Source: Planctomyces sp. (GTDB lineage: Bacteria > Planctomycetota > Planctomycetia > Planctomycetales > Planctomycetaceae). Taken from it: a stretch of 64,000 nucleotides of DNA. The stretch's first letter is position 1; each line of letters begins with the position of its first letter. Shown here piece after piece: positions 19,312 through 29,500 of this stretch. The stretch is taken from the NCBI GenBank assembly GCA_016795105.1, contig JAEUIH010000002.1, positions 186,001 through 250,000 on the forward strand. Direction: 5' to 3'. The notes under the pieces are model-generated. The model did no database searches and was not told the DNA's origin. It was given only the letters and a program-made list of their open reading frames with translations. A program made the position numbers and the translations under genes.

Positions 19312-20507
19312 ATTTCGACAACATCGTTTGGGTCAACCTGAGATGGATCGATCCGCTGTTTGCGTTTGTCCTGTTCCGGCATTTCCAACTGAGTTTCTCC
19401 GCCCGGTATCATGATGGGCTGAGGAGTAAACCCGACAATCAGGAATGCCAGAGTCAACCAGCCCACGACATGTCGGAACCAGCCAATTGGAACTCTGTCA
19501 TTTGAGGTTGGCGGATGAACAACTCCCGTCATCAGCAGCAGGATGAGCAACAGCGAATACGAATAGATCCCACTGAGAATCATCAGTCCGGCTCCGGCAC
19601 CAACAGTGATCAGAGCCACTTTGTGGGCGTGTCGACCGATGAGTGTGTAGAGAATGTGACCTCCATCCAGTTGACCAACCGGCAGGAGATTCATGGCCGT
19701 TATGAACACTCCAACCCACCCGGCGAATGCGTAGCCGTTGAGCATGAATTCCATCCCTTCAGCGGGAGCCGGTTTCAGCCACTGAATCATCCATTGCAGC
19801 AACAGTGGTTCTCCCAGCTGCATGTTGGCTGCGACTTCGACTTTTGGAATCCATGTCGATTGCAAAATGCCGTAACAAAGCACTGGAATCGTTACGGCGA
19901 GACCTGCCAGAGGTCCTGAAACTGCGATGTCAAACATCTGTTTCCGATCAGCATGTCCACGACCCTGCAGAATCACGGCCCCCATTGTGCCGAGTGGTGG
20001 CAAAGGCAGTGGAATAAAGAATGGAAACGAGGCCGGAATTCGGTATCGGACTGACTGCAGATAATGGCCCATCTCGTGAGACAACAGTATCAGCATCAGC
20101 GGAGTCGCGTACTGAAGCCCGCGGACGGTTGTTTCCCAGAACAAATCATTGATTGTCTGAGGAGCGGCGTTCCGGCGTTCCGCATCCTCTCTTAATGCAC
20201 TTTCGACCACATTTCGATAGTCGGCATTGACGTATGCAGGCAGCAACTGCAGAGATGCGTAACCCGAGCCGACCAGAAACGTTGATCCAAATGTTGCGAA
20301 AAACAATGCAACGGACAGCATCAGCCGTTTGCGCTGGCTCTTGCGAAACTCCTCGAATGCAAATCGATTGAACGACTCAGGATCCACAAACTCGGGTTCT
20401 GAAAGCACCACAGGCGGTGGGCTGAAGCGGATCGGATCCGGGCCACGCTCGCTCTGAGGCTGACTGTTGTTCGGATCGTCAAAATCACCGGACGGGTTGG
20501 TTGTCAT
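19221..20507 (-). CDS. M50 family site-2 protease (EGY/S2P-like intramembrane metalloprotease)
   Basis: Multi-pass zinc metalloprotease of 428 residues that would cleave membrane-embedded substrates. The zinc-binding HExxH is in [10 protein letters not shown] (about residue 165), followed by the PSPxG-like [12 protein letters not shown] and SGPLAG. The second ligand motif is [12 protein letters not shown] (about 295). The N-terminal 55 residues are polar and cytoplasm-like; about six to eight membrane segments follow. No PDZ domain is seen, which makes it more like plant EGY proteases and cyanobacterial homologues than RseP. The C-terminal tail is polar, and its last 30 residues are encoded antisense to the end of trpS. 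The target is unknown. Confidence 0.88.
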   Translation of the reverse strand: MTTNPSGDFDDPNNSQPQSERGPDPIRFSPPPVVLSEPEFVDPESFNRFAFEEFRKSQRKRLMLSVALFFATFGSTFLVGSGYASLQLLPAYVNADYRNVVESALREDAERRNAAPQTINDLFWETTVRGLQYATPLMLILLSHEMGHYLQSVRYRIPASFPFFIPLPLPPLGTMGAVILQGRGHADRKQMFDIAVSGPLAGLAVTIPVLCYGILQSTWIPKVEVAANMQLGEPLLLQWMIQWLKPAPAEGMEFMLNGYAFAGWVGVFITAMNLLPVGQLDGGHILYTLIGRHAHKVALITVGAGAGLMILSGIYSYSLLLILLLMTGVVHPPTSNDRVPIGWFRHVVGWLTLAFLIVGFTPQPIMIPGGETQLEMPEQDKRKQRIDPSQVDPNDVVEIQRANGTGLEDNPQAARTRSTTSTAFRRAV

Positions 20508-20638
20508 CGTTCCTGTTTATTCTCTCGATTCCTGATTGCCTATATTCAGCAACATACTGATTTGTCACTCAAGCTGGCAACCGTAAGGAGTGAACTGCTG
20601 CCACGGTTCAAGAACTCGATCGGTAAAGTCCTGATGTG

Positions 20639-21388
20639 CTATTCGTCAATGGCGGCAATACATTCGGGACTGTCATTGCCAGGTTTGTTCACCAGCGTTG
20701 AAACTTTGTATCGGAGCAGTGTCTGATCAGGCAGCGGCTTCATGAGCGAGATTCGCTGGTCCATCGTCGATTCACCACTCAACCAGACATCGTAGTGTTC
20801 CGGATTCAGAATCACGGGCATTCGATCATGAACACCTGCCATCTCTGCGTTGGCACTGGTTGTCAGTATGGAACACGTTAATACGTCTTCGGTTCGATCA
20901 TGAACGGAATCCGCGGCCTTTGATTTCTTTGGGTTCCACGATTCCCAGAGTCCGGCCATCGCAAACGGCTCATTGTTCGGCATATGGATATACCATGGCT
21001 GTTTTTTGGTTGCAGTCAGCTTCTCCCACTCATAAAAGCCATCCGCAATGATCAGGCAGCGACGGCTTTTCATTGCATTTCGAAATGACGGCTTTTCTGC
21101 GGCTGTTTCGCTCCGAGCATTGATCATCCGACTTCCAATGGAGAGATCATCGGCCCAGAATGGCACGAGTCCCCATTTCATCATGACTGCCTCCCTCTGA
21201 ACACTCGACAGCGTTAATCCGGATGAACTCGTTTCGGTTTCTGACACCGGTTCCCGCATTGAACGTATACAAAGCACCATCGTTGTCGGCGCAATATTGT
21301 AGCGTGGAAAGAGCGTCGGAATTGTCAGGACATCAAACAACTCGATCAGACGACTTGCCGGAGTCTTCAGAGTGTATCGACCGCACAT
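20639..21388 (-). CDS. SOS response-associated peptidase, YedK/HMCES family
   Basis: SRAP-domain protein of 249 residues that forms a thiazolidine crosslink with abasic sites in single-stranded DNA. The N-terminal MCGRYTL exposes Cys2 after removal of Met. The conserved SRMINARSETAAEKPSF contains the DNA-binding Asn-Ala-Arg-Ser-Glu. GFYEWEK carries the catalytic Glu, and GVHDRMPVIL carries the catalytic His. All the key residues expected for the family are present and the length is normal. It is divergent from msrA across a 136-bp gap, in which I could not find a convincing LexA box, so SOS control is not shown here. Confidence 0.93.
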   Translation of the reverse strand: MCGRYTLKTPASRLIELFDVLTIPTLFPRYNIAPTTMVLCIRSMREPVSETETSSSGLTLSSVQREAVMMKWGLVPFWADDLSIGSRMINARSETAAEKPSFRNAMKSRRCLIIADGFYEWEKLTATKKQPWYIHMPNNEPFAMAGLWESWNPKKSKAADSVHDRTEDVLTCSILTTSANAEMAGVHDRMPVILNPEHYDVWLSGESTMDQRISLMKPLPDQTLLRYKVSTLVNKPGNDSPECIAAIDE

Positions 21389-21524
21389 TTGTATTCCTCA
21401 GCTGGCTGGTTACCATGAATTCGCCAAACGTGTTTTGAAATTCGCTTGAATTCTGCATAGAACATAGCATTGCGTATACCGACTTTCCGGCAACTTCCAT
21501 GGATCAGCAGGACGAATTGAAGCC

Positions 21525-22151
21525 ATGTTGCAAAATCAGGAAAAACCAGCGGACAAATCGACAGACAAACCGGTAGACAAATCAGGGGAAAAAGCTTCAA
21601 AAACGGAGACAGCCACCCTCGCGGCAGGCTGCTTCTGGTGTACAGAAGCTGTATTTCTGCGTCTGAAGGGTGTTCAGTCCGTGAAATCCGGTTATACGGG
21701 CGGTCAAGTAGCGAACCCAACTTACCAACAGGTATGCTCAGGTCGGACCGGGCATGCCGAAGGTATTCAGATTGTCTACGATCCTTCGGTCATCACATAC
21801 AAACAGCTTCTGGACGTGTTTTTTCATACTCACGATCCAACCACTTTGAATCGCCAGGGCGCAGACGTGGGTACTCAGTATCGCTCTGCCGTGTTCTATC
21901 ACAACGATGAACAGAAAGAGGCGGCAAAGTTGATGATTGAAGAAGTGAACAAGAGTGGAGTGTACGACGCTCCGATTGTCACGACGCTGGAAAAATTTGA
22001 GAAGTTCTACGTTGCGGAAGAGGACCACCAGAACTATTTCGCGTTGAACCCCAACGCTTCTTACTGCCAGTTTGTGGTCGGTCCGAAGGTGGAGAAATTT
22101 CAGAAGCGGTATAAGGCCCTCCTGAAGAAAGAGGAAGATTCGTCGAAGTAG
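21525..22151 (+). CDS. msrA: Peptide-methionine (S)-S-oxide reductase
   Basis: Reduces methionine-S-sulfoxide in proteins, repairing oxidative damage. The protein has 208 residues. An unusual N-terminal tail of about 28 residues (a Lys/Asp repeat, ADKSTDKPVDKSGEK) precedes the catalytic motif GCFWC at 35-39, with nucleophile Cys36. The core shows GYTGG, YDP and the C-terminal Cys in NASYCQF that can resolve the disulfide. No signal peptide is evident despite the odd tail, so it is probably cytoplasmic. The BatA/vWA gene begins 19 bp after its stop, so they may share a transcript. Confidence 0.95.
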   Translation: MLQNQEKPADKSTDKPVDKSGEKASKTETATLAAGCFWCTEAVFLRLKGVQSVKSGYTGGQVANPTYQQVCSGRTGHAEGIQIVYDPSVITYKQLLDVFFHTHDPTTLNRQGADVGTQYRSAVFYHNDEQKEAAKLMIEEVNKSGVYDAPIVTTLEKFEKFYVAEEDHQNYFALNPNASYCQFVVGPKVEKFQKRYKALLKKEEDSSK

Positions 22152-22169
22152 TTTCGACAATCAGGCCGC

Positions 22170-24476
22170 ATGCTGCAGTTCTTTCTGAATCCGTGGCTTC
22201 TCGCTGGCATCGCGGGAATCAGTCTGCCGATTGTCGCCCATCTCCTGAGCCGACGTCGGTACGATGTGGTTCAGTGGGCGGCAATGCAGTTTCTGAATCC
22301 CGCTCGGAAGACTCGACGAAGATTGCGCCTCGAAGAACTGTTGTTGCTGCTGATTCGGATCGGTCTGATTCTCCTCCTGACCTTTGCAGCGGCTCGCCCC
22401 TGGATCCCGGCCGGCTGGCTCAGCGGATTTCACTCTGCTGGCTCTCGCACGGTCGTGATTGTCATTGATGGATCGAATTCGATGGCCAGATCAGACGGTC
22501 TGAATTCGCTGCATCAAACCGCTCTACGTCGTGCAACGGAATTTTTGACGACGCTTGGTCCCGGAGACAGTTCGGCCCTTATTGACGCCCGCGACAAACC
22601 ACGATCTGTGATTGAGTCCCCTCTTCAGGATCAAAAGCTTGTCAGCGAAGCGATTGCTCAGCTACCGCCTCCCTCGGGTGCCGGGGACCTGCGTGCCGCC
22701 ACAGAACGTGCCATCGGAATTCTCTCCAGAAGCAGTAGTGCTGCGCGTGAAATTGTGGTCTTCACTGATCGGCACAGAACATCGTGGCAGGCTGACAATG
22801 ATGCTGCATGGATACGTGTTGATGAATTGATGGACTTTCCAGCCGTAAAGCCTCGTGTCTGGGCAGTCGATGTTGGAGAGCATCTTGCACCCCTGACTCA
22901 CAATGTGGCCGTTGGGCGAATTGAGGCATCAAGAGATCTGACGGTCCCCGATTTTCCGTTGCGACTTCGGACGGTAATCTTCAATTCGTCCGCGGCGGAC
23001 GTTCAGGTTCCGGTACGACTTCTTGCCGATGGCCAGCCGTTGGCAAGTCAGCAGAAGTCGGTGTTAGTGCCGGCCCATGGGAATTCCAGCGTTGAGTTCG
23101 AACACAGCCTGAGGGTCGAAGGAGCACATGTTCTGTCGGTCGAAGCGCTCGCAACAACGGATGCCATTCCCGCAGATAATGTGGCCCATGTTGCAGTGCA
23201 TGTGAAGGCTGCACTCCCGGTACTGCTTGTCCGCGGAACTGCGGGATTGAACTCTGCGGCCGATTCCACTTTCTTTGCGCAAATTGTGTTTGCCGCCGGT
23301 GGTCGAAAGGTCCCGTGGGTCAGCGCGACGTTGACGGATTCAGGTTCTGTCACCAGAGACCAGCTGCAGAAGAATTCCGTCGTCGTTCTGACAGATGTTG
23401 GAACGATTCCGGATCAAACACTTTCGGAGCTTCGAGAATATGTGACGGCTGGTGGAGGCCTGATTGTCGTCTGCGGACCAGCCACAACGCCGGACTCGTT
23501 TCGGAAACTCGCAGACGTCTACGGACTAGCGCCAGGTGTAGAACTCGTTCGAGCAAAGGAGTCCACCGTTGCCGGAACGGATGGAAATCAGGTGGCACAG
23601 TTGAGCCTTCAATCCGGCTGGCTTGAGCGTTTTCGCTCTGACCCATCTCGCAGCTTTCTGAAAACCCAGTATCAGCAATGGTGGCAAACAAAGCTGGGTC
23701 CAGCAGTCAGTACTTTACCTGCCCAGGCCTCTCCTGACGCACTGAACAACGCAGAGAATCCCGTAACGTCACAGCCAGTGGTGCTCGCCGAGCTGACCCC
23801 AGGCGATCCCCTTTTGATCCAGACTCGCTGCGGAGAAGGTACCGTATTTGTTTTTACCTCAACATGGAATCGTCAGTGGAACGACTTCCCTACACGGTCA
23901 GACTTTGTTCCGTTTCTTCACGAGATCGTCTTTCAGGCAGCAGCATCAAAAGTCAAACGCAATTTGGATTTTTCGTCGCCGATTGTGGCCGAAACTCTGG
24001 CAGCACAGACCGAGATTGCCGGAAACTCTGTTTACCGTTTTCGACTTCCCGGAGGAGCCCAGTCCGAACCTGTTCAGCCCGGTGGAATTCCCGCCTCAAC
24101 GATTCTGTTTGATTCCACATGGCAGCCTGGCGTGTATCGACTTGAACGGGAGACTCAGCCGGATGCACCTGAGACGCTGGATACATTTGTTGTCAACTAC
24201 GACCATGTTGAAGACAATATGGAAGAGCTGACCGAAAGCGATCGGGCGAAACTGGCCACGGGCAATCGCGTCAGGTTTGCGAAATCATTGAAATCTCTGA
24301 GTCAGCAAATGTATGGCAACGAGTCCCGCATGGAACTCTGGGCGATTCTGTTGTGGCTGTTCTGCGGAATGCTGCTTCTGGAACTCTGGCTGACTCGCAG
24401 AATCGTTCGACGCGGCTACGGGTCGATGTCATCGAGTCCGGCAGGAGAGGTTTCCCCGGTCTCTGCATCTCTGTAA
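22170..24476 (+). CDS. BatA-domain membrane protein with von Willebrand A domain
   Basis: Membrane protein of 768 residues. The N-terminus matches the aerotolerance/BatA region (TIGR02226-like): LNPWLLAGIAGISLPIVAHLL, then a basic stretch and a second membrane segment (about 50-72). A vWA domain follows (about 90-280) with a MIDAS-type DGSNSM. The region to about 690 is probably extracytoplasmic, with a glutamine-amidotransferase-like stretch (about 395-445, 'LREYVTAGGGLIVVCG'). A last membrane segment (about 725-745) and a short tail end the protein. Planctomycete BatA proteins are usually near moxR and DUF58 genes; here neither is seen. Its last 61 bp overlap the convergent GNAT gene. Function unknown, perhaps metal-dependent protein binding in envelope stress. 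Confidence 0.82.
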   Translation: MLQFFLNPWLLAGIAGISLPIVAHLLSRRRYDVVQWAAMQFLNPARKTRRRLRLEELLLLLIRIGLILLLTFAAARPWIPAGWLSGFHSAGSRTVVIVIDGSNSMARSDGLNSLHQTALRRATEFLTTLGPGDSSALIDARDKPRSVIESPLQDQKLVSEAIAQLPPPSGAGDLRAATERAIGILSRSSSAAREIVVFTDRHRTSWQADNDAAWIRVDELMDFPAVKPRVWAVDVGEHLAPLTHNVAVGRIEASRDLTVPDFPLRLRTVIFNSSAADVQVPVRLLADGQPLASQQKSVLVPAHGNSSVEFEHSLRVEGAHVLSVEALATTDAIPADNVAHVAVHVKAALPVLLVRGTAGLNSAADSTFFAQIVFAAGGRKVPWVSATLTDSGSVTRDQLQKNSVVVLTDVGTIPDQTLSELREYVTAGGGLIVVCGPATTPDSFRKLADVYGLAPGVELVRAKESTVAGTDGNQVAQLSLQSGWLERFRSDPSRSFLKTQYQQWWQTKLGPAVSTLPAQASPDALNNAENPVTSQPVVLAELTPGDPLLIQTRCGEGTVFVFTSTWNRQWNDFPTRSDFVPFLHEIVFQAAASKVKRNLDFSSPIVAETLAAQTEIAGNSVYRFRLPGGAQSEPVQPGGIPASTILFDSTWQPGVYRLERETQPDAPETLDTFVVNYDHVEDNMEELTESDRAKLATGNRVRFAKSLKSLSQQMYGNESRMELWAILLWLFCGMLLLELWLTRRIVRRGYGSMSSSPAGEVSPVSASL

Positions 24477-25006
24477 AGCACTTCAACGATTGAGAATCCG
24501 AGAGACCGATACAGATTTACGGCCGGACGATTGATGGATGTGACTTCAAGAAAGCCGGTCTCCATTCCGTTCTGTCGGAATCCATTGAGTGCCTGAACGA
24601 CAAGTGCCCGTCCAAGTCCCTGTCCGCGATGTTCGGGCACCACCCCGACATTCTGAATGGCTCCAACATTTCCTTTCCGACAAATGCCCTGAATACAGCC
24701 GCAGTCTTCCGGTGGCCATTCCGGTTCCGGCTGAAAGACGAGGAGCCATGTGGCGGAAGCACAAAAAGTCTGTTGAGTGGCGATGTCCTTCATCAGCCGA
24801 CGGCAACCTTCCAGATCACTCAGGCAGTTAAAGACCTGGCCGTCCAGATCCTGTCGAAATGCCCGCCACTTCGTCTGAGCATGTCGTTCAAGCAACATCA
24901 ACCGCCATGGGACCCAACAATATCCCGGCGGTAACTTTGCAACCATCGGCCGATAACGGCGAAGGTCGATGTGCATTCGATATCGTTTGAACTTTCGATC
25001 CGACAT
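24416..25006 (-). CDS. GNAT family N-acetyltransferase
   Basis: Acetyl-CoA-dependent acyltransferase of 196 residues. The core has IQNVGVVPEHRGQGLGRALV, the acetyl-CoA pyrophosphate loop, and near the C-terminus NRPAVNLYRSLGF, typical of RimI-like enzymes. The N-terminal RYRMHIDLRRYRP...GYCWVPW region is specific to a planctomycete group of GNAT proteins as far as I recall. The start is uncertain: 25006 (MSDRKFKRYRM) is preferred, 24976 is possible, and 25153 would add an unlikely leader. The 3' end overlaps the vWA gene on the opposite strand by 61 bp. The substrate is unknown. Confidence 0.78.
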   Translation of the reverse strand: MSDRKFKRYRMHIDLRRYRPMVAKLPPGYCWVPWRLMLLERHAQTKWRAFRQDLDGQVFNCLSDLEGCRRLMKDIATQQTFCASATWLLVFQPEPEWPPEDCGCIQGICRKGNVGAIQNVGVVPEHRGQGLGRALVVQALNGFRQNGMETGFLEVTSINRPAVNLYRSLGFSIVEVLYRDAETGETSPAGLDDIDP

Positions 25007-25168
25007 GAACTTCGGCTGTTGCGATAGAGTTGTTGGTGACGGCTTGAAAGCGACAGAGTCTTTTCGACAGGCTGATCGTGGCTGTATGGCGGTAACCCGG
25101 GACGATGCCTGCCCCACCCCGAATGGTATCATAAATGGATTGAGTTCATCCACGCCAGTGGATTTCCC

Positions 25169-26572
25169 TCACGTCAGAATATCGCTCACGACATGCCCAT
25201 GGACATCAGTCAAACTCACATCTCGTCCCCCAAACCGTACAGAAAGACTCCGGTGATCAATTCCAAGCTGGTGCAGGACCGTTGCATGAATATCGTGAAT
25301 CGTCAGCGGTGAACCCACAGCCGAGTTCCCGAATTCGTCGGTTTCGCCGAAAGTGATTCCTCCGCGGAAACCGCCTCCGACCATAAAAATTGTATAGCCG
25401 TTCACATGGTGATCGCGACCACAGGTTTCAGAAATCTGTGGTGTATGCGGCGTTCGGCCCATCTCGCCAGCCCAGATCACGATCGTCTCATCAAGCAACC
25501 CCCTTCGTTTGAGATCCACGATCAGCGCCGCTACGGACTGATCTGTGATGAGTGCATTTTCCGAATGGTACTGTTTCAGACTGCCGTGCTGATCCCATGG
25601 TGAATTGTTGGCATGAGTGAGCGGGCATGTAATTTCCACAAACCGTACGCCCGCCTCAACCAGTCGACGTGCTCTGAGACACTGCAGTGCATAATACTTC
25701 TGATGCTCGTGGCTGCTTGTAACGCCGTACAGCTCCTGAGTCTCTTTGGTTTCGCTGCTGATATCGGCAAGGTCCGGGATGGAGGTCTGCATTCGAAACG
25801 CGGTCTCATAATTTCGAATCGCTGATTCAATCAGCATATGCTCCGGCGTCGACCGAGCATACGTCTGATCCTGATCCCGGAGTAGCTGCAGCATTCGCGA
25901 CTGCCGAGCCGTACTCATACCAGGATGAATATTGTCGACCATCGGTTCTCGAGCCCGTAACAGTGTCGCAGAATTCACGGCCGGTAGAAATGCGCTTCCA
26001 AAGTTTTCAAAACCACCATTTGGAATCCAGTCGTTGTTCAACAGCACATACCCGGGCAGATTCTGATTCAGGGTGCCGAGTCCGTAACTTACCCATGACC
26101 CAAAACTAGGGGCAAGTCCCGTGACACGTCCAGTATGCAGCAGGAGATTCTGCTGACCATGCAGTGGCTGCTTTCCGACCAGTGATCGCACCACGCACAG
26201 CTCGTCCGCCAGTTTCGCCGTATGCGGAAGCAGATCACTTACCCAGAGACCACTCTCGCTTCGCTTCCTGAACGTCCATGGACTACCAAACCAAACCCGG
26301 CCGGCACTGCTTTGTGAGAGCTTTGAAACCTGAGAATCCCCGATGGCTTTACCCTGCTGCCGAGTCAGTTCCGGCTTGTAGTCGAATGTGTCCACATGAC
26401 TTGGACCACCATCCATAAAGCACAGAATTACGTTTTTTGCTCGTGCCTTTGGGACGGCGGCACGAGATTCCGATGCAGATACACCGTCGGCAATTGCTGA
26501 AAACGCCAGCATACCGAAGCCGTTTGAGACGCTGCGGAGAACATCCCGGCGTGAATATTCTGTGTGCTGCAT
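25169..26572 (-). CDS. DUF1501 protein, Tat-exported sulfatase-like
   Basis: Protein of 467 residues of the DUF1501 family, which belongs to the alkaline phosphatase/sulfatase superfamily and is abundant in planctomycetes. The N-terminus has a twin-arginine signal (YSRRDVLRSVSNG, hydrophobic stretch to about 30). The mature part begins AKNVILCFMDGGPSHVDTFD, where the Asp residues fit metal ligands. Later conserved stretches are WAGEMGRTPH and GRDHH, again probable ligands. It starts 12 bp after the PSD1 gene stop on the same strand, the usual pairing of these two families. No classical sulfatase CxPxR motif is seen. The reaction is not known. Confidence 0.9.
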   Translation of the reverse strand: MQHTEYSRRDVLRSVSNGFGMLAFSAIADGVSASESRAAVPKARAKNVILCFMDGGPSHVDTFDYKPELTRQQGKAIGDSQVSKLSQSSAGRVWFGSPWTFRKRSESGLWVSDLLPHTAKLADELCVVRSLVGKQPLHGQQNLLLHTGRVTGLAPSFGSWVSYGLGTLNQNLPGYVLLNNDWIPNGGFENFGSAFLPAVNSATLLRAREPMVDNIHPGMSTARQSRMLQLLRDQDQTYARSTPEHMLIESAIRNYETAFRMQTSIPDLADISSETKETQELYGVTSSHEHQKYYALQCLRARRLVEAGVRFVEITCPLTHANNSPWDQHGSLKQYHSENALITDQSVAALIVDLKRRGLLDETIVIWAGEMGRTPHTPQISETCGRDHHVNGYTIFMVGGGFRGGITFGETDEFGNSAVGSPLTIHDIHATVLHQLGIDHRSLSVRFGGRDVSLTDVHGHVVSDILT

Positions 26573-26584
26573 GGCATTGCCCGA

Positions 26585-29500
26585 TCACTGTAGGTACAGG
26601 AACTCTTTGGTGTTGAACATTGTATGACAAAGCACGGTCCAGACCTCAGCGTTTGTCAGGACATCCCCTGTAGCGTCTGGTGAAGCAGAGTGAAGATCCA
26701 TCGCTGCTTCCGTCCATCTTCGGCATTCTTCGTCCGTGGCTCGACGAAAGAAGGCTGTCTGAAACATCCGCTGAATTCGTGCGGTCGGGTCTGCGTCCGA
26801 TTCGACCATCAGCCGAGTGGCCCATTTGCCGGCCTGGTCAAGGACAAATGGATCATTCAAAAGCGAAAGTGACTGGGCCGGCGTATTCGTCACATCTCGT
26901 CGCCCTGTCGGGATCTTGGGGGCCGGCTGATTAAAAGTCTGTAAAAATCGAGGAGGCTCCATAATGGAGACCTGAGTGTAGATTGAACGACGGCGGTTGC
27001 CGTCCAGAGGCCCGGAATAGAGTCGCTTTTGAGGGTCTTCATTCAGGCGATGAGGATAGACGACAGGGCCAGCGACCGAGTTGTCCAGTTGTCCCGATAC
27101 CGCCAGCATCGCATCCCGCAGCGACTCCCCGTCCAGCCGCATTACAGGATAATGATGAAGCAGTCGATTTGACGGATCAACTTCTAATGCAGTTCCGGAT
27201 ACCTCCTGCGACTGTTGCCACGTTTGGCTCAGCAGGATCTCGCGAATCAGATATTTTGTGGACCAGCCATTCTCAGTAAACCTAAGTGCCAGTCGATCAA
27301 GCAATTCAGGATGACTCGGCAGTTCGCCCGTATGTCCGAAATCATCTGTGGTTGTGACCAATCCCTGCCCAAGCATCCAGTGCCAGACTCGATTTACGTA
27401 GACGCGTGCTGTCAACGGATTCTCAGGTGAGACCACAAGCTCGGCAAGCTGTCTGCGGGTGAAGTCTGATGCGCCATCACCTGTCTGCCCTGCACGCTCT
27501 TTGAGAAAACGGGGCGGTGCACGGCGAACCTCTTCTGCCAACTGATCGTAATCACCTCGAACGTTCAACCGGTAGTCAAATGGTGGATCCACATCGGCCA
27601 TCCCGTTTACAGTCTCGGGAACTTTCAGCATCGCTTCCAGATCGCGATACTCTTCCAGCAGTCGCTTCAGTTCTGTCGCTCGAGCGCCTGCGTCTGTGCG
27701 TGTTTCAGGTGTCTTTGTTGCTTCTGTTGCCTCAGGTGTATTTGTTGTATTCGTAAGGAGCCCACTACTGAGTGCCCAGTTCAGCCAGCGAACATCGTCG
27801 TCGGTGCACTCATTGCGTTCCCATGCAGCCACTGCCTGCAACAAAACGGCCCTGTAACGTTCCGCGACCGCTTCCCGAGTATCCGGAGATTCCACTGTCA
27901 GAAGCCGGCGACTTGCTGAGAGTTCGTCGAATGGTGAAAAAGGTGCCACGTGCCGGACGACTCGTGAGATCTGAAACCAGCTTCGCGGATCGGCTGCCTG
28001 CTCCTCACTGCAGGCTCCACCCAATCCAACGCGTGGTGGAAAGTTGGGGTTGCTCGTCTTGGTCGCGTATTCAACATACACATGACGATCGGTGACGCTC
28101 CCCATTCCATCGACCAACGCCCACGTTGGTGTCGGGTTGGCAACGTATGTCTGCTTCTCCGTGAGGAACGCATTGTCAACAACAACTCTGCGAGCAGCAA
28201 AATCACCGCCTGCGACCTCAAAACTCAGGTGCCCCGGCCCAAGATCACGAGTCCATGGAGATCGAAGTGCTCCGTTCATCTTTGAACTCAGAGTATTGGT
28301 ACACAGTCCTCCGTAGAGAACTGTCTCAATAATCTGCGGACCATTGACGGCAACAACGAATTCGCCTCGCGGAGTAATGTGGCTCAGACCTTCACCGCTT
28401 ACTGACCAGCCATGGGGAATGCCGTCACGAAAATCGGCAACCACAGAAAAATGGGCTTTGTTCTCCGCGGCTCGACGTTCCGATTCCTGCATATGCTTCA
28501 GAACAGTCGCCATCCATGAATTCCGGATCCCGTCAGTCGTTTCTCCTCCGGCACGAACGTCTCCCCAGACAGTCAGAAGATCCTCAATCGTGGTCGGTTT
28601 CGCCGAATCCAGCCGCTCATCAAGTTTTGATACGGTCAGGCTGGTAACATCATTCTTCCACTGTTCTGTCAACAGAGCCCGAAGTTTCACCTTTCGGTCC
28701 AGCAACTGCGTTCGAGTCGCTTCATTTCGCTGAGGAAGGTCAATCGTATTCGTGACCCACCTCGAGCTGAAAAAGACCCCCGCCAGCGCATAGTAGTCCT
28801 GCTGTGAAATCGGATCGAGCTTGTGGTCATGGCAGCGTGCACAGGAAAGTGTGGTTGCGAGAAACGCTTTTCCGAACGCGTCAATTTTGTTGTCCAGCAT
28901 CTCCTGATGGATACCGTTGAACTCCGAACTGTCCCCATGACGCTTTTCACCCATCTGATAAAACATTGGTCCGATGGCGGACTCATTGATTCCAAGTGAC
29001 AGGTTGACTCTTGCATCCGAAAGCAGATCGCCCGCAATTTGTTCCTTAAACAGAAGATTGACAGGCACGTCTTCATTGAAACCGCGAATCAGGTAGTCGC
29101 GAAACCGCCACGACCCCTTCGCCGGCATGTCCCATTCATAACCATATGTATCCGTGTAGCGAACAACATCCATCCAGTGTCGAGCCCATCGTTCGCCGAA
29201 GTGAGGCGACTTCAGGGCGTGTTCGACAACTTGCTGCCAATCGTCAGAAGTCAGCTCACGATCCAGTGCGGAAGCGGATAACACCTGATCCAGTTCCGAT
29301 TCGTTTGGGGGCAGGCCTGTTAACTGGAACCATAATCTGCGAATCAAAGGTCTCGGTGCTGCTGGAGCCGATCGTTGAAGGCCCGCCTGATGTAATTGAG
29401 TGTCGATCAGCAAATCGATTTCTTCATGCAGCGTTCCCCGAACCGTCTCCGGAGTCGGACTTGAGAGGGGTTGAAGACTCCACCAGCTCATTCGTTCCCG

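Noticed and set aside
21389-21524. LexA box controlling the YedK/HMCES gene
   Set aside because: No sequence close to a known LexA consensus could be found in the gap.
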